DNA from: Siderastrea radians | Lineage: Eukaryota > Cnidaria > Anthozoa > Scleractinia > Rhizangiidae | Length of the DNA stretch: 64,000 nt | Direction of reading: 5' to 3' | Assembly: GCA_964017195.1 (NCBI GenBank) | Contig: OZ024897.1 | Location: forward strand, 37,853,036 to 37,917,035 | In this document: positions 28,235 through 37,400 of the stretch, piece after piece | How the letters are laid out: every line of letters starts with the position of its first letter | How positions within the stretch are numbered: the first letter of the stretch is position 1 | Notes under the pieces: generated by a model | What the model was told of the DNA's origin: nothing | Databases searched by the model: none | The model's input: only the letters and a program-made list of their open reading frames with translations | Position numbers and translations under genes: made by a program

Positions 28235-28920
28235 TGAAAACCGTCGTGTCGTTATTGAATGGATCCCGACGTCCTGGCGTCCCCTTCCCACCGGAATTAT
28301 TACAACGCATGGATTCCTTGTATGCCTTTTACCACCAACAATGGTGGTGTTATCGAAAAATGTTGAATCATTTCAAGTGTGTCAATGCCTTGTTCAATGG
28401 CATGGCGTTACTCCTGATGGCTGCAGGCATGATTGCTGGTCCCCTCTTGGACAACAGTACGTTGGTAGCGTGTTTGGCTGCGGTGGGGACCGTGGTCAAA
28501 GGATGGAACGATTTTAAACAATACCGATTTAAAGTGACCATGAGTCGGTTTGCGTTTACCACGTATGCCAAAGCCTTGACCGAATTGAAAACCTATGTCC
28601 GTGGTGTTCCCTTGGGGGATCTGGAAGGGTTTTTGATCAAGATGCAAACCTTGGATGATACCATTGTGGATTTCACCCCTCCGTTACCCAAACGATGTGT
28701 CCAAGATTACCACCGTCATTTTCGGTACCAACCCGTGGAAGCGCCATGCTATGTGGACGGATGTCCTCGTCCCTTGAGACCCAAAGACTATTGGACAGAT
28801 AACAAGCCGCTCCCTCCCAGCCCCACGCTCTTAGAACCATGGCCGCCCGAAGAAGACGGAGAAAAAGAAAAAGAAGAAGAACCCAGCAAGGAGAAGGCAT
28901 ACCTTGGTTCGTCGACGTGA
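28234..28920 (+). CDS. two-TM membrane protein (SLATT-like topology)
   Basis: 228 residues from ATG 28234. Two hydrophobic helices at about 51-71 (NALFNGMALLLMAAGMIAGP) and 74-90 are separated by a short DNST turn, followed by a long helical region (KQYRFKVTMSRFAFTTYAKAL, YVRG) and an acidic tail (EEDGEKEKEEEP). Similar two-TM proteins are known from cnidarian Polintons as unknowns; the topology recalls SLATT pore-type proteins, but homology is unproven. It could be a virion membrane or host-lysis factor. The 3' end overlaps the next gene by 82 bp. Confidence 0.6.
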   Translation: MKTVVSLLNGSRRPGVPFPPELLQRMDSLYAFYHQQWWCYRKMLNHFKCVNALFNGMALLLMAAGMIAGPLLDNSTLVACLAAVGTVVKGWNDFKQYRFKVTMSRFAFTTYAKALTELKTYVRGVPLGDLEGFLIKMQTLDDTIVDFTPPLPKRCVQDYHRHFRYQPVEAPCYVDGCPRPLRPKDYWTDNKPLPPSPTLLEPWPPEEDGEKEKEEEPSKEKAYLGSST

Positions 28921-29120
28921 AAAAGGGGTATGAAGTCACTAGTGATTTGGTCAAGGCCTTGATAAAACCGCAAATGAGTGCTGCCGAAGGGAGAAAGATG
29001 ATATCGGGGTACAAACAACAATATCAAGCGTATAAAAGACGAAGGGGTACCAAAGGGTACAACAGTTGGTTGATCGACAAAGGCTATGCCAAAAAACCCA
29101 ACAAGTGTTGTATCCAATGA
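28839..29120 (+). CDS. small basic virion-type protein
   Basis: 93 residues starting with an Arg/Lys run (ARRRRRKRKRRR) and then TQQGEGIPWF, an adenain-type Q-x-G-x-G site. The remainder is a basic helix (ISGYKQQYQAYKRRRGTKGYN). It starts within the membrane-protein gene in a different frame and ends in ATGA overlapping the next start. Probably packaged with DNA. Confidence 0.6.
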   Translation: MAARRRRRKRKRRRTQQGEGIPWFVDVKKGYEVTSDLVKALIKPQMSAAEGRKMISGYKQQYQAYKRRRGTKGYNSWLIDKGYAKKPNKCCIQ

Positions 29121-29434
29121 AACGCCTTCGACGTCAATTACCGTTTTTACGGTCCATGTTACAAGAAGCCAATCGTTTCAAACGTCAAGATTTGTTACAA
29201 CATGCCAATGCTGATCAAATCAATGCTGTGAGTGAACTGGTCTTGAACTTCTTAAAAAACAAGATTCCTGTGACCCCACCCATCCTGGCCAAACTTCAAC
29301 CCTATAAAAAGGTGCTACGCGACTTGGGACGTCGTCGACATTCCGTGAAAAAACGTTGTGCGTGGTTGGTCCAACAAAAAGGACGAGGGTTGTTTCAAGG
29401 ACTGCATCACGTGTTATGTCAATGTGTTCGTTAA
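29117..29434 (+). CDS. conserved small basic Polinton protein
   Basis: 105 residues from ATG 29117 (KRLRRQLPFLRSMLQEANR), chosen because it overlaps the previous stop. The pattern LLQHANADQINAVSELVLNF, KLQPYKKVLRDLG and a C-terminal QQKGRGLFQGL is one I remember as recurrent in cnidarian and other animal Polintons. QKGRG fits an adenain Q-x-G-x-G site. Function unknown; likely virion core or scaffold. Confidence 0.65.
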   Translation: MKRLRRQLPFLRSMLQEANRFKRQDLLQHANADQINAVSELVLNFLKNKIPVTPPILAKLQPYKKVLRDLGRRRHSVKKRCAWLVQQKGRGLFQGLHHVLCQCVR

Positions 29435-29448
29435 CCCTTCCCACGTGG

Positions 29449-29621
29449 ATGCGTCTGTTACAAGACGCCAATCGAGAAACCGACAAGTGGAAAGACGAGT
29501 GTTCTTATTGTATCGAGAGTACCAACATATGTTGAGGTCCCGTCTTTGTGAGAGCTGTCGTGCCTTGGAAGACGGGGAACTTTGCCCCGACTGTAGTCAA
29601 CCATGGACGAGGTCTACATGA
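29449..29621 (+). pseudogene. possible small zinc-binding protein, frame broken
   Basis: ATG 29449 opens MRLLQDANRETDKWKDECSYC and stops at 29533; a second frame ending at 29621 shows LCESCRALEDGELCPDCSQPW. Together there are three CxxC pairs, as in a zinc ribbon or small FYVE-like fold, but joining them needs one base shift near 29510-29535. It fills a gap between two real genes. Low certainty. Confidence 0.35.
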
Positions 29622-30273
29622 TTCCCCACAAGGACCTGGAACAACTCATTCAATATTACAAAGGAGAACTCACCGAAAATGCCTTGTTGAACAAAGCCGC
29701 TACGTTAGCCGCCAAAAAACATGTGTTGTTAGCCAACCCCCAATTACCCCCAGCCCTGGTCAATGCTCAAACCAAACCGTTGAGTCAAGAATTAACCAAG
29801 TTAACCAAACGCATTCGTCAATTTCCCGGAGGCGTGGGTGTCGGTGCACCGGGTGGCCCACCAGGCGAAGAAGAGGAAGAAGCCGGGGATTTGGTGACGG
29901 GACCTGTGGAACAATGGTTGAAGCGCATGATAAAAGGCAGCCCGTCACTCCCAAACCTCCCATTACCCCCGCAACCAAGAAAGACAAAGGAGCAGCCACC
30001 ACCAGTAAGATTCCCATTCTCAAGAAAGAGGCCCCTTCCACCAGTCGAGGGGATATCCGGTCGCGTTTAGAAGCCGTACGAGAGCGTCGCAAGACTTGGG
30101 AAAAACATTTAGCCGAAAGTGGTTTCGCGAAAGACAAAGGCAAAGGCAAAGGCAAAGGCAAAGGCAAAGCACCCGCCCGAGAAGTGGAACGATTGAAACC
30201 CTTACCCGCTTGGGAAGATTGGTACCAAGGCAAAAAGTTACGACGTCGATTGGATTACGACGACAGTGACTAA
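29603..30273 (+). pseudogene. conserved Polinton protein, one frameshift
   Basis: The first frame starts MDEVYMIPHKDLEQLIQYY, LTENALLNKAATLAA, LTKRIRQFPGG, which I recognise as a recurrent animal Polinton protein of unknown function. After about residue 112 the meaning continues in a frame ending at 30273: Pro/Lys-rich, a basic helix (DIRSRLEAVRERRKTWEKH), a (KGKGKG) repeat from a microsatellite, and LPAWEDWYQGKKLRRRLDYDDSD. The shift lies near 29933-29945 at an AAAA run, one base short. Possibly a scaffold or core protein. Confidence 0.65.
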
Positions 30274-30967
30274 AAGATGCCCACCAAGAGGAGAAGGGGT
30301 ATTAAACGGAAACGCACCCAACGAGGAGGGGCATTGGGTGTACAAAAATGGATTGCTAAAACCGGCAAAGAATTTCATTGGCCTGGTTATCAGTACATGG
30401 GGTCTGGCACGCATTTGGCCAAACGTCTGAAACGTGGGGATCCCGGTGTCACAGCGGATTTGGACCCCCCGGTCCAAATCCGCTAGCGGATATGGACCCC
30501 CTCTCGCGGATTTGGACCCCCTTGAAAACAAGCGTTCTATTGAGTAAAACTAGCAAAATTGTATTTGGAGCTGTTAAAGAGGCAAAATAAAAATATTAAG
30601 GCAGTTTTTTTCTTTTCAAGTAATCTTTAATACTTAGGGTAAAAGAGAACCTACAACGCTAGTTTGTATCGATAAATTTTGAAAACTAAACTTTAATGAC
30701 GATAACTTACAATATTTTCTACCATAATTGACTTAAAGCGAGTTTACAATCTCAAGTTTAAAAAAAACATGACTTACAATACTTTCTACTATAACTGAAT
30801 CAAAGCAAGTTTTAAAAAAGCTATATTTACATGACCAAATGAGGAAATGGTATTATGTTAATGAATAAGAAACTCCAGTTAACAACAACGAATTTTAAGA
30901 ACTTGCATTCTTAAAAAAATCTATTACATTAAATTTTGAAACTTGAAGTCCTACACCACTACAGTTC

Positions 30968-31246
30968 TTACATTTTTCGAAGCCTTTTTGATGGTGGTCT
31001 ACAGACTTTACAAAGCCATTCACCTTCCGGCTCCTCGTTCAGTTCTACGCACCCCATGTGATACCATTCAAGGCACAAGTCACATTCGATCATGTTATCG
31101 TAGCATTCTGGCATGCTACATGAACAAAACAAGTCAATGTCACAATTAACTCTTTGGCTTTTACGTGGAGTTTTTTGCAGACGGTCCTGACGGGGAAAAG
31201 TTTCAAAATGTTCGTTTTCTAAACAACGAATCAAATGCTGGCGCAT
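30968..31246 (-). CDS. PHD-finger C-terminal fragment of a transposon protein
   Basis: Residues 41-83 show CSCSMPECYDNMIECDLCLEWYHMGCV...WLCKVC, the C4HC3 pattern of a PHD finger, followed by a basic end (SKRLRKM). PHD fingers occur at the C-terminus of some transposase-type proteins. The upstream catalytic part is not visible in this short element, so it is a remnant or a stand-alone exon. Confidence 0.65.
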   Translation of the reverse strand: MRQHLIRCLENEHFETFPRQDRLQKTPRKSQRVNCDIDLFCSCSMPECYDNMIECDLCLEWYHMGCVELNEEPEGEWLCKVCRPPSKRLRKM

Positions 31247-31249
31247 TCC

Positions 31250-32200
31250 ACTCTGGCAATAAGCAATTTCGGACGGGTCATTTCCACTCGCAAGGTCACA
31301 GGCGAAGGCAAGGGCGAAGAGCCCACAATCGACTCCTCCCTGCTGGATTAGTGTAAGCGAAGTTTACGTTTGTCAAAACAAAAGTTTTTAGTCTTTTGTT
31401 CTTTTGCAATTGTTTAATTCTATTTATGAAACCGCGCTAAGATAAACAATAGTATTTGACATCAGCTTGCCGCGGTAATCGGAGGGGCGGAGTAGCAAGC
31501 GTACTTTTAAAATTAGCTTTTTTTTCTCACCTTCTTCTCACCTCAAATTAAGTTTGTTAGAATAAATGGTAACAAAGGGAGTAAAAGAAAAAAATAGGAT
31601 TTTAAAATCACACCTTCTGTAAGAAATACCGCAGCGCGTGTTTCAGACACTTACAGAAGTTTGGTGGGTTTGCGGTAGCACTCCATTTACTGAACCTTAA
31701 GGACCCTTAAGCATGACTCTGCTATTTTCATTAAAATGAACAAGAGAAATCACTTTTCCTAGCGCGTGTACGTAAGCACGCTTTCTGAGAAATTAACTAA
31801 TCTAAGTTGTACAGTCAAGCAAACTTTTTTTGCAGGGCGCAAAATGCGTTTTCCAACCAAAGGTGTTACTTTAAAAAGTAGCACCTCCTTTGTTAAACCG
31901 CCCGTTCAAACTATGTTGAATTCAGTATCCTGGAAAAATAATAACACGTATGAAAGAAAACAAGATTTTAAAATCGTATCTTCTGTAAGAAATACCGCAG
32001 CGCGTGCTTTAACTGCAACGTTTAGAGGTCTGACTGTGTGCCTAAAACGAACTGTCAATTTACTTGATCTAGTCTGACTCTACCTCTATTTATGAATAGG
32101 TTTGCAGTATTTTGAAAGCCAAACGAAACGTTTCTTCTTCAAGATCGAAAAGTGAAATTATTTCGGTACTTTATATGCGAATAACAGCGTGGGTTTTTAT
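31250..32200. other. transposon interior without recognisable gene
   Basis: AT-rich. One internal near-repeat, TTCTGTAAGAAATACCGCAGCGCGTG, occurs at 31615 and 31980. No domain found in either strand. Confidence 0.5.
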
Positions 32201-32617
32201 AATTACATAGGGGGTCCAAATCCGCGAAGGGGGTCCAAATCCGCTAGCGGATTGGGTCCCCCGGGGGTCCATATTCGCTAGCGAATTTGGACCGGGGGGT
32301 CCAAATTTGGGGGGGTCCAAATCTGCTGGGACACCGGTATCAATCGCTTGGACCAGATTGCTAAACAACACGACATTGATTACAGCCGTGCCAAGAATTT
32401 GCAAGACGAATGGAAAGCCGATACTAAGATGATCCAAGCCATTGATCGATTACCCGGCAAGAAAACCAAGACGGAACGTGTGGTCAAAAAAATTATGCAA
32501 ACCAAGAAACGTTTAAAATTGTAATTTAATGACACCCCCAACCGTTACATGTTGAGTAAAAAATAAAAAATGAAAATGTCACTGTCTCATTTGTTCATGA
32601 GTTGTCTTCAAAAAGTC

Positions 32618-32740
32618 CTACCACAATGTTCTGCCAAATACTGAGACGATTAAATGTTCTGCCAAAATACTGAGACGATTAAATGTTCTGCCAAATACTG
32701 AGACGATTAAATGTTCTGCCAAAATACTGATACGAGGGTT
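32618..32740. repeat. 30-bp tandem repeat, about four copies
   Basis: ATGTTCTGCCAAAATACTGA with a GACGATTAA tail repeats from 32623 to 32737 at a period of 29-31 bp. It lies in the 3' region between convergent genes. Confidence 0.8.
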
Positions 32741-33656
32741 AAGACACCAAATCATACAACAAATCGATGCCCTCGTCGGGCGACATGTCCTCGAACAAAT
32801 CAACAATGCCATCAGGGGGCAGCAATTGCTCCAAATCAAGGGAAGAATCCTCGACATCGTCCATGACCTGCTCCCAATCGTCGGGTGACATGTCTTTCAA
32901 TAAGTCCTGCAAAAAGGAAAGGTCATCAAAGTCACATTCAGGGTGTTCCACGACTTGCATAGTCCCCGAATCCAAATCAATCAGAGTATGAGAGTCATTC
33001 TCCGCGGGCGATTCGTTCGTATCCACAGATTCGAGCGAGTCACAAAATGCTCTGACATACGTCGTCACAGGTGTGTGCCCCGAAGGCGATTTCAAATAAT
33101 CCGTGACTGAAATGACCAGTTTCAAAGGTCCTAATGCATTCAATTTCTCTCGAGTTCTCTTTTTTTCATTGTTCGCCACATGCTTTTGGTACCGTTCCCG
33201 ACGCTTTTCATTGTAGCGCTTTTGGGTCTCCGCCACGCGGTCTGGATGTCTTTCCTGGTAGCGCTTTTGAGCCTCCGCCACGCGGGCTCGATTTTTTTCC
33301 CGGTAGCGCTTATAGGACTCCGCCACGCGGTCTGGATGCCTTTCCCGATAGCGCTTTCTGCTCTCCGCCACGCGGGCTCGATGCCTTTCCCGGTAGCGCT
33401 TTTGGTACTCCGCCTTGAGGTCCCGATGCGTTTCTCGGTACGATTTTTTGTAGGCGGCCACTTTCTCTGGGTGTTCGACCCGGTACCGTTTACATTTGGC
33501 CCTCATGTTATGTGCCTTGCTCTTACATTTCGCCCGATACCTTTGTTTCGCGGCGGCTATTCGCTCGGGATGCCTGGCTCGGTACTTGGCTTGGTTGACC
33601 AGTCGTCGCGCATGTTTCGCCCGGAGGTCTGCCAGTTCCTCGTTAATGTCGTCGTC

Positions 33657-33700
<44 letters not shown>

Positions 33701-33869
33701 GGGTGTCATAGTCTTTGTCGGCGTCGTGGGGGTCATAGTCTTTGTCGGTGTCATCGTCGTCGTGGGGGTCATAGTCGTCGTGGGCGTCAAAGTCGGTGCT
33801 TTGTCGGTATCTGACTGGGGGTCTGCGACGGTGGCTGCTGCACCGGGGGTCCTCTTTTTCTTGAGGCAT
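32739..33869 (-). CDS. 15-residue-repeat basic protein with acidic ends
   Basis: 376 residues. Residues about 25-80 are acidic with a long Asp run from a GTC microsatellite. Residues about 85-240 hold roughly ten copies of a 15-residue unit of type AESxKRYRERHPDRV, strongly basic and helical. The C-terminal 100 residues are acidic with two LxxDMSPDxxxxL motifs resembling activation domains. Repeats of this type occur in viral and algal proteins without assigned function; DNA binding with a transactivator tail is my inference. Start may be later because it overlaps the gene at 33787. Confidence 0.6.
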
Positions 33870-34197
33870 TTGGAGAGGGTGGTGGTGCTGGTGGGGGCGT
33901 AAGAGGGCGCTTGAATTGGTGATGCCAATTGGTCCAACAGTAGTCCAGTCCTTGGATGAACCAATCTGTCGTCAACTGTGGGTAATGACCAGGTGACCAG
34001 TGTTCTTCCACCAATGTCTCTCGTTGGATCTGGGCGGCCCGTTTCTGCTCCTCCCTCAGCTTCAACTGTTGGCCAAATTCACCCACCCCCCGTTCGAGCA
34101 CCAACTCCCCCTTGACTTTCTTCAAGATGTCTTCCACTTCTAAATTCAGTTCAAACTCTTCGAATTCTTCCAACAGCTTTTCTTGACAAGAGGCCAT
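33787..34197 (-). CDS. unknown 136-aa protein, divergent from PolB
   Basis: Start at 34197 (good AACATGG context) rather than 34212, which sits about 20 bp from the TATA box at 34229-34236. The N-terminus is acidic and helical (ELNLEVEDILKKVKGEL), then QKRAAQIQRETLVEEHW, a Trp-rich middle (WFIQGLDYCWTNWHHQF) and a Pro-rich tail. No family recognised. Its 3' end overlaps 32739-33869 in another frame; a third frame through the overlap is also open, so the exact end may be affected by an indel. Confidence 0.5.
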   Translation of the reverse strand: MASCQEKLLEEFEEFELNLEVEDILKKVKGELVLERGVGEFGQQLKLREEQKRAAQIQRETLVEEHWSPGHYPQLTTDWFIQGLDYCWTNWHHQFKRPLTPPPAPPPSPNASRKRGPPVQQPPSQTPSQIPTKHRL

Positions 34198-34228
34198 GTT
34201 GAGATGACTCACCCCGAGGTTCGATCTG

Positions 34229-34236
34229 TTTTATAG
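34229..34236 (-). promoter_or_regulatory. TATA-like box for minus gene beside PolB
   Basis: CTATAAAA on the minus strand, about 32 bp before the start at 34197. Confidence 0.45.
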
Positions 34237-34386
34237 TCTCTCAATTCGTTCCCCGCGTTGCATGGTGGGTCCCAACTAGGGTGGGGGGAGGGGGGTCCCC
34301 CCACCCCTTCCCACTCCTCCCTGGGGCACCCTGTGCCCTGTTTGGTGATTGGTCCATCCCCTTCTCCCACGTGACCTTTTTTTCTC

Positions 34387-34396
34387 TATAAAAAAC
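34387..34396 (+). promoter_or_regulatory. TATA box for PolB
   Basis: TATAAAAAAC, 41 bp before ATG 34428. Together with 34229 it forms a divergent promoter. The same CTCTATAAAAAAC string precedes the minus cluster at 17343, hinting at shared control. Confidence 0.5.
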
Positions 34397-34427
34397 GAGC
34401 ATCGACCTCCAGCTGGTTCATCTGATC

Positions 34428-37400
34428 ATGTCCTCTCACCAAGACGATGAAGCGGGGCCTAGTGGCCTCGACCACGAGGAAACATTGAGATTACTAGGTC
34501 TCGAAACCTCAGACTCTGAGAAAGAAGAAGAGGAGACACCCTCTGATTTCTTATGCCCGGAAGCGATGGGAGACAGCGAGGAAGATGACTTGTGCAATGA
34601 CCTCCTCGATCGTTTGGAACGCCAACATCAATTTCAAACCAACCTCCTTCAACAAAGTGGAGCAGGAGGTTTGGATGCCTCAATGGGAACGTTTGACTTT
34701 GAACTCCAACCCTATGTCGACCGTTTGAGCAACCGTATGGGTGTTTGTGAACGTCATTTCAATACCCGTTTATGCCAAAGGGGGAACTTCATTCCCAATG
34801 AGAAGATTAGTCAAGCACTTCAAGACGGCTTACGTCGAGCGGTGAATCAAGTGTTAGCCACCACGCCCAACCTCCACGATCAAGATCGACTCTACTTCAC
34901 GATCGGTTCAAACCGCCTCCATAATAACTTCCAGGGCTGGGGATTACGAGCAGGAGAATGGCGTGAAGGAGGAGGTGAACGTGTGGATGCCGTCTTCGAT
35001 CGATTAGCCCAAGCCCTTAACAGCAATGAACAATTTGAAATGGACGACTCGTTTCAATTGTCCATCACCCAAGTCCATCATGCCCCTCAGGGAACCGGCA
35101 AACCGCGTCGTGGCAAACCAGGGCATGCCACACTTCAAACAATTACCAAGAATTCGAAATCGGTCATCCGCATCCCAAATGACGATGAACTCTGTTGTGC
35201 CCGGGCCCTCGTCGTTGCCAAAGCCAAGGTAGACCACCACCCGAAATACCACAGCATTCGCCAGGGAGGCAAACTGCAAAGGGAACTCGCGTTGCGGCTC
35301 CATGACGAAGCTCGCGTCCCTCCAGGTCCTTGCAGCTACGATGCCTTAACGGCCTTCAGTGCCGCACCGTCCCTTGCCAATTACCAGATCATCCTGGTGG
35401 ATGCTCACCGGTCTTATCACATTACCACGTTTGGAGGCACCCAAGACAAACAATTGATACTCTTGCACCACCAAGGTCATTACGATGTCATTACCCGTTT
35501 ACCGGGATTTTTCGGGTCCAGTTATGTATGTGCTCACTGTTGGAAACCCTATAACACAGAGGCACATCATCGATGCAACAAGAAAAAGGAATGCGGGGGC
35601 TGTCGTCAAAAAGACTGCCCCGATTTCCTGGAGGCTTACCCCCGAGGCCAGAAAGCCACACGACGTTGCCAACAATGTCATCGGGACTTTTTTGGAGACA
35701 CGTGTTTCCAAACGCATCTCGTCAAAGACCATGCGGGCAAACCAGCCACCAGTCCTCAAACCACCATCTGTTTTCATCGCCGTCGATGCCCCTCCTGCCG
35801 AAAGCAAGAAGTGGGCCCCCAAGCCCTTGAAAGGCACCAATGTTGGTACGTGGACTGCCCTTCTTGTCACGAGTACGTGGACGCCCAGACTCATCGATGT
35901 TTTATTCAAAGAGCCCCAAGGCCTCAAGAAAAGAAGAGAAAGAGGAAACGTCAAGGAGGTCCTCGTGCTAAACGAGGAGCGGCCGCAGAGCTTCAAACCA
36001 CACCAGAGGAGGAAGATGTGGACGACAGTAGTCCACCCTTGCACGTGTTTTTTGATATTGAAGCCATGCAACCCCACGAAGAACACATTGCCAATCTCGT
36101 CGTGGCCGAAACCGAAGACAACGACAACCCCCTGTGTTTCCCAGGCGAACATTGTATTCGAGATTTTCTCGAATGATTGGATACCTTGACAAACAATGAC
36201 ACAAGACAAGTCAATGTCTTAGCTCATAATTTCCAAGGGTACGATGGCTACTTTGTGATTCATCAATACTATGGCGACAACCGTTTGGTCGAGCAGCTCC
36301 GGAACGGGTGTAAACTCTTGGAAGTCAAACACGATCGGATCCGATTCATCGATTCTCTCAGTTTTTTCCAGATGCCTCTATCCGCCTTTCCCAAAACCTT
36401 TCGATTGACGGAACTGAAAAAAGGCTACTTCCCACACAAGTTCAATCTTCCCGAGCATCAAACGTACGTGGGACCCATCCCGGCCCTCGATTACTACATG
36501 CCTGAAACCATGTCTCCCGAAGGCAAGCAAGCCTTGGAAAAGTGGCATCAAGAGCAACGCGATAAGGTCTTTGACTTTCAGAAAGAATTGGTTGAGTACT
36601 GCAAATCGGATGTACGTCTCTTGAAACAAGGATGCCTGACTTTCAAACGGTTGTTTGAAACCCTGACGAGCTTCAACCCCTTCGACCACATCACCATTGC
36701 CTCTGCCTGTAACCGGGATTTACGTATGAACCGAATGATCCCCGACAGTATTGCCAGTGAACCCGTCCGTGGTTGGCGCAACTCCATCAATCACTCAAAC
36801 GTGGCCCTGGAATGGTTAAGCTGGTGCCAACAACAACAGACCCAGAACATTCAACATGCCGGCAATGCCGGTGAGTATCGCATCCCTGGCACCCACTTCC
36901 ATGTAGACGGTTTCGATGGCACTACAAACACCGTGTACGAATTTCACGGCTGTTTCTGGCACGGATGCTCCCGCTGTTACCCCAACCGTCACGAAACACA
37001 TCTGCGCCACTATGATCGAACCATGCAAGATGTCTACGAGACCACGCAACAAAAGATCCAACAACTTAGAGAGCAAGGGTACATTCTCGAAGAAATGTGG
37101 GAATGTGATTGGACCCGTCTCAGACACCTCACCCGACATCCGTACGTTTGTGGCACACCTTCAATTCACAGAACCGCTGAATCCACGCGACGCTTTCTGT
37201 GGAGGTCGGACCAATGCCGTGAAACTGTACCACCATGTCACAGCCGGTCAAAAGATCCATTACATTGATGTGACCTCCTTGTACCCTTGGGTCAACAAGA
37301 CGTGCGTCTACCCCAAAGGACATCCTACCTTCATTTCACATCCAGGTCACACGGACATCCGTCAGTACTTTGGCCTGATCCGTTGCCAAATCCTCCCTCC

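Larger units (their letters stand above)
30447..32333. mobile_element. 1.9-kb TIR transposon with GGATTTGGACCCCC repeats
   Basis: The ends TGTCACAGCGGATTTGGACC and the complement of GGTCCAAATCTGCTGGGACA form TIRs, each continued by several GCGGATTTGGACCCCC units in both orientations. The host sequence CCGG (30443-30446) is repeated at 32334-32337, a candidate 4-bp target duplication. It carries a minus-strand PHD-finger frame but no complete transposase. Superfamily undecided. Confidence 0.75.
30277..32524 (+). pseudogene. PLA2-like (parvoviral VP1-type) protein, split by a transposon
   Basis: The first part (30277-30446) has basic KRKRTQRGGALGVQKWIAK, then FHWPGYQYMGSGTHLAKRL, a calcium-loop-like segment. 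The second part (32338-32524) resumes with INRLDQIAKQHDIDYSRAK, the catalytic His-Asp pair typical of phospholipase A2-like domains in parvovirus VP1 and Polintons, and ends KRLKL before TAA 32522. Such domains breach endosomal membranes during entry. A 1.9-kb insertion (30447-32333) separates the calcium loop from the catalytic helix, so this copy is inactive. QRGG marks a candidate protease site. Confidence 0.8.

Noticed and set aside
33557..33964. Poly-Thr open frame opposite the poly-Asp tract
   Set aside because: It is the same triplet microsatellite read in another frame; only the frame with the 15-residue repeat array continues as protein-like sequence.
22719..36176. Alternative genetic code with TGA as Trp in the Polinton
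   Set aside because: Hexon, paralogue 1, the Gly/Arg-rich gene and the membrane protein all end naturally at TGA with the next gene starting at once, so TGA is a real stop.
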